DNA of 64,000 bases from Mercurialis annua. Its lineage: Eukaryota; Streptophyta; Magnoliopsida; Malpighiales; Euphorbiaceae. Of this stretch, positions 1-11,163 are shown piece by piece (the first letter of the stretch is position 1; each line of letters opens with the position of its first letter). Under the pieces are notes generated by a model. The model made no database searches. It was not told where the DNA came from and saw nothing but the letters and a program-made list of their open reading frames with translations. The position numbers and the translations under genes are program-made. The stretch spans positions 68,322,653 to 68,386,652 of the forward strand of contig NC_065572.1 in assembly GCF_937616625.2 (NCBI RefSeq). The letters are read 5' to 3'.

Positions 1-2382
1 CATTTCAAGAAGAAGGAAAGGTATATTTGAAAAACAAAATTAGATAAAGACTATAACTATCATAAGATCTCAATACAATCGTTCATTATCCTCATATTTT
101 TGCTCTAATAATAATTGTTCAATTTTAATAAAGTTTAATCTATAGATTAATCTTTTTATATTATTTTTATTTAAAATTTACTATTTATAATATTTATTTT
201 AAAGACTTAAATTAACTATAGTATTTAAAATAAATTTATAAAATTTATATTATAAATTATATTTTTAGAAATTATAAGAAAATGTTAAAGTGAAAAAATA
301 TACATACCTATGACCTATCACTGAAATAAAATAAAAAAATCAATCTCATGATTTCTTTTTGAAAATAAAAGGTTGGTGTGGTTTGGTAGGACATAGCCCT
401 GCTTTGAAGAGACTGAGCCTTATCCAAAAGTATTTGGGCTTGAACAAACTAGCCCATTCAATTTCAGCATTTTTTCTTCTTGAGGAAGATATCTTATGAA
501 TTGGTATTTACTCATTTTCATGGAAATGGTATAAACCATTTTATTTAATTCACATTTCCTCAACAAAATATTAGTACTCTACGATATTTAGATGAATGTT
601 TCTTTTTTTTCTTTTTCAAAATTAAATTAGATTGTCTACATTAATTAATAACATTATATTTCAAGATCGGATATGAAAATCGGATTGGTTAAATTTCCAC
701 AGGAAAAAAGACTAGACAATGAAAGAATGAAAATGCATAATGAAATATGCTAAAGTAGACAAATGTGATTTGCAATTTAATTTGTCAGTTCTATTAAAGC
801 TACAAGATAATTTAATTAATTTGTTTTTAATATAAATCCATCGGTTTGTAATTGAACTGATATTTTATTCACTCGTACTTAATCACATAGGTTAAATTGC
901 AATTGAGTGTGAATTTACGTGTGGCGTATGATATATGATAATTTTAATGATTCCCTTATCACCTTTTACTAAATTTTCTCTTTATTAATGAAAGATAAAA
1001 AAATCACCTTGATAGTTAAAAAATTTAAGAAAAACTACAAAACTATCTAAACTATCACCTATCCTTTAAAAATAAGAATTTAAAAGATAACTTTTTGTTT
1101 AAGTTTTCTTCTTTTTGATTTACCAACAAAAACTACATCATAAAAACATGTTATCATATTTTTTCATACATCTGATTCTAATTGACAAAGATTATGTACA
1201 TTATTTAAAATTATGCGTTAAATATAATATATTTTTATTTTTATATTCTCTTGTCATATTAAATACTTTTTATTTTACTAAATAAAATTATTTGAAATTT
1301 TTGATAAAAGAGGATAAAATCAAGTCAGCACATAAAATAAATAAATATTATAAATTAACATGAGACATTCAAAAAAATACTAATTAAAAGGGAACTCCTC
1401 TAATACTTCAAAAAATTACTAATTTAAAGCTATTTTTTTTAGATTTTGAATAATTTTTATTTGAATATAAATATTTAAAAATCTTATTAAATTTTAGACT
1501 TATTTGTATAAATAACACACTAACAAAAGGTATAAAAGAAAAATCATTTAAATTATTTAGAAAGAGCAAATAAGTTTTTAAATTTATTTACTTTCGACTT
1601 GAGCCTTTAATATGTTTAGTTGGTGCAAATAAACCATTATATGTGAAAAAATAATTATTAAAATAACTAAAAACGTGAAAGGGTAAGTGTTAAAATAATT
1701 AAACTAAAAGAGCTACAATGTTCTTCCAAAAAAAATTGATTTTTTTTTTGTGATGTTTTAAAAAAATTTAGGGCTTAAGTAGCAAGTCCTTGAAAGATTT
1801 CTTTTCAAAAAATGAATAACACTTTTACACTCTTCTTCAAAATTTTGAATTTATTTTACATCTATAGCCTAATTTAAATTTATATAAGAAATTAAAGAAT
1901 ATATCTAATGTCAATACTAGACCTATTTTATGAGTCTGGATATTCGCCCGGCTCGCCCAAGTTCGTCCTCTTAGGACAAGATTAAAATACAAATTTAAAA
2001 TCCGCAATGGATGGAATCAAACTTCTATTTTTACCAATTTTACATATACGTTCGAAAAAGTTCAGTCCGAACTCACAAAAATAGAGTATAAAGACCGAAC
2101 TTGAGTAGTAATAATAAAGTCCGGCCCATAGACTTATTTAAAAATGAAAAACCTGGTAGGCCAGCCCGAGCCCGACCAAATCCAGCCCATAAACAAGTAT
2201 AGTCAATATCCACCCTAATATCCACAAATTAGTTTAAAATTTAATAAAAAAATTCTCTTCTATTTATTTGTCATTTTCTTTAGTTAAAAAGAATTCATTT
2301 TTATGTTGTTGATACACACTATGCTGTTAAAAAATAAATAAATGTACTTTAATATGAATTAAGAAAGTAATTATTAATAGAG
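1..2382. other. AT-rich intergenic DNA, no gene seen
   Basis: No open frame with recognisable protein content was found on either strand. The stretch is strongly AT-rich. About 1915-2215 is a GC-richer patch of the degenerate kind found between plant genes (repeated CCCGGCTCG, GCCCGAGCCCG and CCAGCCCATA motifs). A relative of this patch, with the motifs on the other strand, lies at about 20330-20660, so it is probably a dispersed repeat. Confidence 0.6.
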
Positions 2383-3370
2383 ATTATTTATGAAATATCC
2401 TATTTTTGAAATTTATTTACACTATTTTTGTCCACTTTTTTTAGTTTTCGTCGCTATCTATTTTACTAATTTATTTATAGAGTACTCACTATATATAGAA
2501 GTCTTATATTATTTTAGATTAAATTTTTATAGCAATTTTGTTCTCTCTCTTCTCTCTCAAAATTATCTCCTTTTTTTCTTTTCGTTTGATTTTCAGTTTG
2601 TCTCTTCCGATTGTTTTTCCGTTCGCGCTTCCATTCATCTACTTCCGATAGATAGCTCGTCGTTTCCGGTCGTTTTTTCATTCGTCTCTTCCGTTCACTA
2701 GTCTGTTCGTCTCTTCCGTTCGCGCTATGAATTTTTCTACATCGTTTTTAGATTTGTGTAGTTTTTTAGATTTTTTTATGATGATTTAAATATTTTGTAA
2801 ATAAATTATTGGAGATCTATGATTTTTTTGTTTGTAAAAATATTCTATTATTCATAGAATTATTTTATTTTTCTCTTATTTATAAATTTGTTTATTGCTA
2901 CTGATTTCGTAAAAAACAAATTGATTTATGGTATATTTGTAGTGATTTTATAATATATTTACGCTATAGTATATTTTTGGTGTATTGATAGTGTATTTCT
3001 GGATATTTATGTTTTTTGGAGCATTTCTACCATTTTTTAGTATATCTATGGTGCATTTGCCGTGTTTATATTTGCACTGTTTTTATACATACACCATAAA
3101 AACACTACAAAAACACTAAAAAAATCTCATAAATGATATATACACTATTATTACATTATAAAAATACCATAAATACACTATATATACACCATAAAAACAT
3201 CATAAGTATGCTAAAAACGCATAGATACACTATAATATACTATAGTTACACTAAAAACACGATAAAAAATTAAAAAATATACCAGAAAAAAATCTATTAA
3301 AAAAGAGAATAAATTATTAAAAAGTGAAAAAAAGTATTTGTGAAATTAAAAAAAAAGTATTTTTCGTAAA
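2383..3370. mobile_element. Degenerate MULE-like non-autonomous element
   Basis: The left edge (TTATTTATGAAATATCC at about 2384) and the reverse complement of the right edge (TTATTTACGAAAAATAC, about 3356-3372) are similar over some 55 bases, suggesting imperfect terminal inverted repeats. Inside, 2930-3070 holds variants of a TAGTGTATTT-like word and 3085-3260 holds the opposite-strand word ACACCATAAAA many times. The interior is therefore a large imperfect inverted array. The 103-codon open frame inside it is T-rich low-complexity sequence and is not called as a gene. A Mutator-like origin is inferred from the TIR style only. Confidence 0.4.
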
Positions 3371-3424
3371 TAAAAAAAGATAAAAAAAGAAAAGTTAAAA
3401 ATTGGCCGGTAAAATTATAAAGAA

Positions 3425-3772
3425 CAAAGGTTCAACGCGCCCCCTAAACTTGTGATACGGGGTCATTTAACCCAATTGATACTTTTTTGAGCAACTAACC
3501 CCAAAACTCTCCATTTTTGGGTCAAATAACCCAATAATTGTATTTTTAAAACGCGTAAAATACAAATCTTAGGTGAGGAATGTAAAAAAGTAATTAGATA
3601 CTTTCCTAATTGTTATGATATAATTATCCTAAATTTATTTTTTGAAATAAAAATATAAATTATTGGTTATTTGGCTAAAAAATGAAGAGTTTTGGGGTTA
3701 GTTGCTCAAAAAAGTATAAATTGGATTAAATGACTCTATGTCACAAGTTCAGGAGGTGCATTGACCTTTTGT
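3425..3772. mobile_element. MITE with ~85-bp terminal inverted repeats
   Basis: The left end reads AACAAAGGTTCAACGCGCCC. The reverse complement of the right end reads AACAAAAGGTCAATGCACCT. The match continues for about 85 bases, including GAGCAACTAACCCCAAAACT on both sides. The flanks ATTATAAAG and GTTATAAAT may be a decayed 9-bp target duplication. It has no coding capacity. The long TIRs and probable 9-bp duplication suggest a Mutator-like MITE. Confidence 0.7.
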
Positions 3773-3964
3773 TCAAGTTATAAATAAGTTAGCGAATAGT
3801 GTATTATAAGAAATTGACATTTATTAATATTGTTATTTTATTTTATTTTTATTAATTATGGTCCTACAAATCAAGTTTAAAGTTAAGGTCAATTTTCTTT
3901 TTTAAAAAAAAAGGATACAAAAAATGAAAGTGAAAATATTAAGGAAAATTTAGTAATCCTTTAA

Positions 3965-4526
3965 TCTATACTATATATAAAAGCACGGATGGGGGGGGGG
4001 GGGACAGGCAAATTTACTGAATAACTCTTTTCAGTTTACTACTAAATAAAGATTTTATAGTCATTAACTAATTAGTTATTTAATTAATCACTATTGTAAT
4101 TAAAGTCCTAATTAGAATAGGTAGCTAAATTATCTCTAATTTAATTTTTAATATGTAAAAAATAACTAAATTGTCTCCAAATTAGTAGGAATAAATATCT
4201 TTTAGTTTGATTGAACTATAAAATTAAAATACTGTATTTGATCAATATATCATTATTTAAATTTTTATTTTATTATTTTTAAAAATATTATTAATAAAAT
4301 TAAGTTAATTATTTAATTATGGTTATTATAAAACCAAAATAAGAATAAATTCAGTATGAAAAAAAATTTAATAACCGAATATATTATATTTACTTTTACA
4401 ATTTTTTTAACTTATTATTTAATATTAATTATAAATAAAAATTGATATAATTATAATAAATTTACTAATATGTTCATTGACGAGTTACGTTACGAGCCAC
4501 GTGCATAGCACGTAATGCGAAACTAG
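3965..4526 (+). mobile_element. Non-autonomous Helitron, copy 1
   Basis: It begins TCTATACTATATATAAAAGC and ends with a short hairpin (CCACGTGCATAGCACGTAAT) followed by GCGAAACTAG. It lies exactly between an A and a T with no target duplication. A 5' TC, 3' CTAG, subterminal hairpin and A/T insertion site are Helitron hallmarks. A second copy with the same ends is at 57190-58157. A run of about 15 G starts some 25 bases in. No Rep/helicase coding is present. Confidence 0.85.
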
Positions 4527-4919
4527 TCTATTAAGAAATTAGGATCCTAGTTGAAGCGGTGCTCTAAATTTAGTGAGAGTTCCTTCAGATATAATTAACC
4601 AAATAATTTTATCAAAAACACAAGAGTTGTATTCCAGCGCCTATTCCTCGATCTACGTGCTTTTTGTCGGTATCTATCCCTGTATATTTCTGACTCTACC
4701 TTTTCCTTCTACCCACCATAATTAATCATTTTTAATGATAAAACTCGAATTATTTTAGAAAAATAAAAAGAATATTAAATGGTGAAAATAAAAACTAATG
4801 CAAATACTACATTGTGTTCCTAAAAATTAATTCTATGGAGCTAAATAAAATTACTAATGTACTAAATGCAAAGTATAAATTAAGAAAACTAACTAATTAA
4901 TTAATTAATTTTTTTATTA

Positions 4920-6497
4920 CTAAACGGCAGCGTTGAGAGGAGTATTTGTACTAGTAGTAGTAGTACGGAGGGACCGTACAGCAGGGTGTGACTGAGAAGA
5001 AATCCAAGCCAACCATCTTGATACAACACCCGCCTGTCGTTCTCGATGCTGACGGCTGTTCACGCTATCACTCTCTGAAAACCTGTTCAACCCCGTGATT
5101 TCCGACACGCTTCTCGAATTTATTACACTTCTGCCATCACCACCTTCTTCACTGCAACTCCTATTATTATTGTCAACTTGCTGCTGCTGCTCTCTCCCCC
5201 GTCTAGATCCCAATGCTGTCCCTGATAATCTACGGCTGTCACTAATTATCATTTCTGACCGTAGATACAGAAGATCTGACGGCTGTACGTCGCTCCATCT
5301 TTGATGACTATGGAACCCACCACAACTACCACTCCCATTTCCTGAGACAATTATTCTGTGCTCAAATCTTGTCTTGTCCACACCTGCGCCCGCATTCCCT
5401 GTCGCTGATGCTCTCTTAGATCCGCTGCGATCATCATCAGCATGATGATCGTCGCCGTTGGTTGTGGTCAAGAGGAGAAGACCGTCTTTTCGTTGATTAT
5501 TTGACTGAAATCTATCGAAGCATCCAACGGCCACCGATGCCGACTCATGACTACTCCTACTGATACTACTAATACTGTTACTATTCTTCTTTTTCAAACC
5601 GTTATTATAACTATCTAACGACCTTCTAGCAAACGACGACGTTGAGGTCGATGACACTGTCGTTTGAGGAACACGTTCGGACACAACACACGGTCGTTGA
5701 ACTACAATCTGCTTCAGATCAAACCCATTGGTTGCCTTCTCTCCGGCAGAAGAATGTCTGCCGGAGATTCTCCGTGCTCTGTTACTTTTAACCGTTTCTT
5801 TAAGATCCTGTCGCGGTTGTTCATTCTGCTGTGGTGGCGATAAGATATTCCGGGCGATAATATTCTCCTGATCGATCAGGAGAATGTCTTCCGGGTCGAC
5901 TCGGTAGCGACAGAGCGGACATGTTGAGTGCGCGTCAAGCCAAGTATCGACACACTCGACATGAAATGCATGTTTACATTTCGGTAATAATCTGAGAACT
6001 TCTTGCGGATCAAATTTGGTTAAACAGACAGCGCATTCGAGCCCGTGTTTTTGTCCACGAAGTGAGCTAAATCTGAAGATGGGCAACGACTCAATCACTG
6101 CTCTATCAATACCGGAGTTCTTCCTTCCTTCTGGGGCGGTGGCGGCTCCGCCGCCAGGTCTAGCAGCGTCGCCATTATGGTAAAAATTAGACCGCTTACA
6201 ATGTTTAGCATAGAGGAGGAGAAGTAAGGTGATGGAAAACATGGTGGTTAAAACGCCGAATATTACAGCAATGCTGGGTTTGAAGGGGGTTGATGAGTTA
6301 TTATTCGGCGGCGGAGGCGGAAATGGAGCTGTGGAATCGGAATAAGAGGAGGAGGAGGAGGTGGTGTTGGGGATAATCATTTGAGAATGAGAAGCATCTG
6401 GCGGAGGAGTTATTCTTGAATCAACGTCGGCAAATAGCGGCTGAAATAGAGAGAATGAGAAGAAGAAAAATATAAAGAGAGCGTTTTTGTTTTTCAT
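4920..6497 (-). CDS. ATL: ATL-family RING-H2 E3 ubiquitin ligase (ATL12/ATL42-like)
   Basis: A single intronless frame of 525 residues, as is usual for the family. Order: a hydrophobic signal peptide (about 1-24), a Ser/Pro-rich lumenal or extracellular stretch, one membrane segment (about 74-97), the GLD-type motif starting SGIDRAVIESLPIF (about 128-141), then a complete RING-H2 domain. Its zinc ligands are Cys155, Cys158, Cys174, His176, His179, Cys182, Cys193 and Cys196, with Trp186 four residues after Cys182 as in ATLs. The domain is followed by YRVDPEDILL, typical of the ATL12/ATL42 group. The rest is a low-complexity Ser/Arg-rich tail of about 320 residues. From family knowledge it is a membrane E3 that recruits E2 enzymes, often in defence or carbon/nitrogen signalling; the substrate is unknown. 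Which ATL member it is orthologous to is uncertain. Confidence 0.93.
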   Translation of the reverse strand: MKNKNALFIFFFFSFSLFQPLFADVDSRITPPPDASHSQMIIPNTTSSSSSYSDSTAPFPPPPPNNNSSTPFKPSIAVIFGVLTTMFSITLLLLLYAKHCKRSNFYHNGDAARPGGGAATAPEGRKNSGIDRAVIESLPIFRFSSLRGQKHGLECAVCLTKFDPQEVLRLLPKCKHAFHVECVDTWLDAHSTCPLCRYRVDPEDILLIDQENIIARNILSPPQQNEQPRQDLKETVKSNRARRISGRHSSAGEKATNGFDLKQIVVQRPCVVSERVPQTTVSSTSTSSFARRSLDSYNNGLKKKNSNSISSISRSSHESASVAVGCFDRFQSNNQRKDGLLLLTTTNGDDHHADDDRSGSKRASATGNAGAGVDKTRFEHRIIVSGNGSGSCGGFHSHQRWSDVQPSDLLYLRSEMIISDSRRLSGTALGSRRGREQQQQVDNNNRSCSEEGGDGRSVINSRSVSEITGLNRFSESDSVNSRQHRERQAGVVSRWLAWISSQSHPAVRSLRTTTTSTNTPLNAAV

Positions 6498-8100
6498 GGT
6501 GTGTGTGAAGAAGTGTGAAGCTAAACACCAAGAAAAAAAAAGATGGATTCTTTAATGGAAGTGGAGAGAAAAGAAAAACACAAAAAGAAGAGCCAGACAA
6601 AATTTAAAAGTTTAAAAGTGAAAAAGTCTCTCAATAACTGAATTTCATTTTTTTAACCAACTAGAATAAAATTTTGAGTTAAAAAAACTTGGATTTGATT
6701 TGATGGTGAGAGAAGAAGAAGAGGAGAGGAGTTGATATGAGCCTCAGAAAAGGCGAATCAACGGTAAGTATGAAAGACAAGGACCAAACACGTGACGCAT
6801 GTTTTAACACAACACAAACTATTTAATATTTATCTATCTAATTCTATCAAGAAGCAAAATAATAGTAATAAAAGCTGAGATTGATTTGGTTTGGTTTGGT
6901 CCCTCACCAGATTTTGTCAAATGCCGGCCTCGTGTCTTCTGCCTTTTCTTAACTAATTCTATTTCTTTAATTATCCTCTAATTAATCTCTCTCCGACCAC
7001 TTATTCTTCATCCACCATTTATGCAGGCTCTTGTCTTCATTTATCTACTAACTACAAATCAACATTATGATTATAAACCAAAATTCTTGATTATAAAACA
7101 ATTATAAAGAGAAGCAAGTGCAATTCAATTGGTGTCATATCAATTTCATAACCTTTTCATATCCTAACAGAATCCCACATATTCTTTCTTTTCAAAAGAT
7201 ACAAACTTTTCTTCTGAAAAAAAAAGAGATGTACAAACCCTCAAATAAGAGAGAAATACTTACTTGAACATAATTCGATAAGTAGGATTGTGAACCATAC
7301 ATGACAATAATAAATGTGATAACCGATTAACGAATGTTACATTAACTCTAGTTAATGCAATATTTATTGACTTATCTCATGTGTCACATGATAAGTGGAT
7401 AGTTCACAATCTTACATGACGAATTAGGTTCACATAAGAATTAACAGTGCCTAGGTTTTGAAATTGAAATTTCTCAAACCAATATTTCAGGTTAAAGATT
7501 TTATTTTTTTCTCATCAGACAAATCAGACTAAATTTTTCGGGGAAGGGATAAATTAAAAACAGAGGCAATTGGGTGTATTGATTGAGCTCATTCATATAT
7601 ATATCTTGTATGGAAGAAAGCTACGTGTCATGAAAAAGTTCAGTTGGGGTGGCGTATGAAGTTTTGTGGCTTAAGGCAAGTTTGATGGCTACTGATGAGA
7701 GAATTTACTTTATTATGGATAAGAAGCAAAACTATAAAACAAGGATTTAACTATGTATTGTTGCATATCAAATGAAGCAAACAAAATATGTAACTTCCAC
7801 TTCTTATGCACAGACAAACAAAATACAACTTATATATTAGGCAAATGTTGAGATTATAGATGCCTACTTCACACCAAAAATGATCTCTGATTAATTTTTA
7901 TTAAATAAAAATTAAGGAGACTGGAACGATTTAGCTGCGTATTTGACTAAAATCAAGAAACATGTGATACTTTCATTTAAATGCTTCATGATTTGTACAT
8001 AATTTAATAGACATTTTAGAGAAGAAATGCCATCAACCATCCAACAGTAACCTGTATTGTTGGTAGATTGCATACGCTCCAGCTCCGAAAATTTAGTAAC
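6498..8100. other. Upstream region of the ATL gene and 3' flank of RPA12
   Basis: No coding sequence was recognised. 6540-6760 is purine-rich (GA-rich on the + strand), as in many plant 5' leaders and promoters. A small MITE lies at 7261-7440. The rest is AT-rich without clear structure. The ATL promoter must lie here because the gene reads leftward from 6497. Confidence 0.5.
7261..7440. mobile_element. Short MITE (~180 bp)
   Basis: The left end CTTGAACATAATTCGATAAG and the reverse complement of the right end (CTTATGTGAACCTAATTCGT) match imperfectly. The match continues through GATTGTGAAC on both arms for some 45 bases. There is no coding capacity and no clean target duplication. It lies about 760 bp upstream of the ATL start codon. 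Confidence 0.6.
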
Positions 8101-9220
8101 TCAGTTCTCGCTAAACGTATGTAAGCATTTAGGACAGTGATAGAACGTAGTCTGCCCCTCATCTGCCGACCTCATCTGTAGATAGGAGATAAAAGGATAC
8201 ATTAGACTAGAGCAAATTATAAAGTTTTGTGACAGTAGCGAACCATGGAAATGAGAATGAAGCGGAAGAATACTTGTCTGGTAGAAAATTTAAGATTTGT
8301 GTTGCTGCACTTCTCACATTTTTTATTTATCTGTTGACACAATTTAGGATTCGAGGAATTAGCCAATGATTCTCATTCTCATCAGAAGAGTATGCCTCTT
8401 AACTCTATAATACACATTGCGCGAGTTGATTACCTCCATGTCCTTCACCTCTATCTTTCCCTCAAAACTTGATATGCCTAGATCCCTTCTCATATCCTGA
8501 CAATAGCATGACAACTTGAGCATATAGCAATTATAAACCCAGAAAGGCGCTACTAAACAGGGCAATTAAACGGACACTTTCATGCAAAACTGCCGCAAAC
8601 ATATAATCTAAATATGATTTGTTATATGGAATCTCTTATTAACATCTAAATAGGCTTTATGTAAGCAACTCTAAGATAATGGATCAGCAAGGATATATAT
8701 TCTTCAAAGTTGTGATCTTAGAACTAGAATAACAGACGGATAAAACCAATAATTTAAGTACAACATACTATACTAGAACATGATGTTCAATCAATTAGCA
8801 TAATGTTCATAGCAAAAAAAAAACTCATGCCGAATAGAATTCACTTAATCTGGTAGATGCAATACATGGCACAACTGCTTTGGACCCAACTACTCATGAA
8901 GAAATATAAAATACTAACAACTAAATAAGTTCTACAATCTTACCTCAGCAGTAACTTTATAACATATTTCTCTTCCAGATAACTCTGAAACAGTACCAAA
9001 ATATGTAAGGATTCCATAAAACACTCAACAAATGGAGCAGAATTTGGGTAATTCAAACAACAAACAGAGAAATAAACTGTCAACTAACGCTACCTGCCGC
9101 GTTTTTCTTGAATTTACAGCGAGGACATTGAGCATAATCAGTTAAAGTAAAAGATAGTGTGGTTCCACATAATTGACAGAACATAAATCCAGCAGCATCA
9201 CCTCGACGAGAAACCGCCAT
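8101..9220 (-). CDS. RPA12: DNA-directed RNA polymerase I subunit RPA12-like
   Basis: Five coding exons were joined by eye: 9094-9220, 8944-8984, 8434-8496, 8274-8330 and 8101-8175. All introns are GT-AG and the phases fit, giving 120 residues, the usual length of this subunit. The N-terminal zinc ribbon has CQLC (15-18) and CPRC (32-35). The C-terminal TFIIS-like ribbon has CEKC (82-85) and CPKC (110-113). The hairpin [11 protein letters not shown] (98-108) carries the acidic Asp-Glu pair that in TFIIS, RPB9 and RPA12 relatives supports transcript cleavage. The protein ends HTFSEN. Role from family knowledge: nucleolar Pol I subunit for rRNA synthesis, backtrack cleavage and termination. A 5'-UTR intron is plausible (donor at 9423, acceptor at 9232). 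All zinc ligands are present. Confidence 0.92.
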
Positions 9221-11163
9221 GCGTAAATAACCTAATTGAATATGCAAATAACAAAGAATGTATGAATTAAATTAAATCATAGCTGAACTGCACAAATCAT
9301 ATCAATTCTCGCCTAAATGTCATAGTATTAATACACGGTTATCAAATAAATAAATAAATAAATAACAATTTCAGTGTCATTTGAAGTTAAAGATAAACAT
9401 TGAAATAAAGTGTAGAGAATTACAGAGTTGAAGAGAAATGCAGAGCTGAACACTGCTGATAGAGAAGTTGAGGCAGAGAGCAGCAGGTATTGTCAAACGT
9501 TTGGCTTTAACAAGGGTTTAAAACTTTATTTACATTAAGGCTTAAGTGGTAATTTGTCCCTTAAACTTGTAAGCCATGTCAATTAACACATTATTTAACT
9601 TTATGGTTAATGTAGTCATAATTTTTTTTTTAAATCTTATTAATTGCTATAGAATTCTACTTATTAATTAATTATGTTGCAAATTTAAAACATTGACATA
9701 TCAGAAGAGGAAAAGGAGAAAATTCAAATATAAAGTAAAAGTTTAAATGACTTATTTATCCAAAAAAAAAATTAAATGACTTTTCAAAAAATCAGATGGA
9801 AGAAGTATAACTAGTTTTTTGTTAGCAAAATGAACAATCATATAAACAATCCTTGAGCTCAGGTTTTTTCTTTTTAAAGTGAACTGAAAATGAGAAAATA
9901 GAGGGGGATAGCAAGTTTTATTGAATTTTATTACATAAGCTCTACCTAATTATCTTAAGAGTTTTTTTTAGTATGATTACAGTTGCATTGAGATAGAATT
10001 TTTTAAACCATACCATCAGTTTCGATAGCAAAACAATAAAATTATGCCTACTGAAATTCAAATTTAATACAGCACAAACCACTTGGAGGGAGTAATGTCA
10101 CATTTGGTTCATCAAACCAAATCTTAACTGAAAATTGACCAGTTTTTGTAAAAATTTCATTGGATGAATTAAATTAAGTAAAATTATACTCCCTCAGTTC
10201 ATTTTTAGTTGGCACTTTAGGCAAATATTTTTATCTGTCAATAGTTGTAACTTTAGAATTTTTATGTAACTTTTACAATAGTTCCAAATTTGACCTTTTT
10301 ATTAAATCACTTCATTAAATAGTAGTTTAATTTAAAAACTTAGTCATCCAATAGTGGATTAATATTTCTATTTTCAATAGTGGAATTTATAAATAGAGTT
10401 ATACTAGTTTTTATATTTGTAATTTAAGACAAAAGAAGCACTTTCATAATCTTAGTAATGTATCCTAAATCGACAACTAAAAATGACGGAAATTGGACCA
10501 AACTGAAATATTTTGATTTTAACCATGACCACCAGTAGATTACTGATTGAGTAGTAAGCATAAGATCCATCAGGCTACTTTTGTTTCTAAACATTATTCA
10601 AATGTTCTCAACAGTTTGGTTGTGCTTAATATATTTAAAAAATATAGTACATGTTTTTATATGTAATGTTCGATAAATTAATGACCAATAACAGAAGAGT
10701 AGTGAATGGAAAGCAGGAGTGGTAGATGGGAGAACCCATAAATCTATTTAATTCTTTGTAGTGTTGCATACACAAGATGATACGGAATAGAAAAAGATTG
10801 CTACAGCCTACATGCACTGCCCAAAAACAATATCATCATCAAATGTTCCACAGCAGGTCAATGTACTGTGACCAAATTAAACCTCCTCAACATACATTTT
10901 TCCTTCAAACAACACCAAATTCAAATATGGAAACAAATTAACTAACTCTCAATCTATCTTATCTTTTTGGCCTTTGCACCATCTCTAATATGCTCCAAGC
11001 CCTGCTCAATTCACATCATAATATCAGCTGACAGTGATCACATATACTGTTTGAAACTGAAAAAATGACCGACAGAAACGAGGATACCTCAAAGTGTAAG
11101 GGATCCAGCCACAATATCATCCATGAGCCTGCTACGAAAATACACCTCCTTAAATTTCACCCC
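9221..11163. other. RPA12 leader and 3' flank of MOS1 copy 1
   Basis: The RPA12 5' leader extends to roughly 9490. From about 9830 to 11163 the DNA is the 3' flank of the first MOS1 gene. It is recognisably similar to about 20810-21584 beside the second MOS1 gene (for example TTTTTCTTTTTAAAGTGAAC against TTTTTCTTTTCGAAGTGAAC). The tandem duplication therefore included more than 1 kb of downstream sequence. A Stowaway-like MITE sits at about 10189-10498. Confidence 0.6.
10189..10498. mobile_element. Stowaway-like (Tc1/mariner) MITE
   Basis: The left end CTCCCTCAGTTCATTTTTAG follows a TA. The reverse complement of the right end contains TTTCCGTCATTTTTAGTTG. The CTCCCTC-type terminus, TA context and size of about 310 bp fit Stowaway. 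The right terminus is decayed. It is absent from the duplicated flank near 20.9 kb, so it may postdate the MOS1 duplication. Confidence 0.5.

Noticed and set aside
2390..2701. 103-codon open frame on the + strand
   Set aside because: Phe/Leu/Ser-rich translation of T-rich DNA inside an inverted-repeat element, with no family motif or splice partners.
9534..9780. Possible MITE between RPA12 and MOS1
   Set aside because: Words like CTTAAACTTGTAAGCCATGTC resemble long-TIR elements, but no matching second arm could be fixed.
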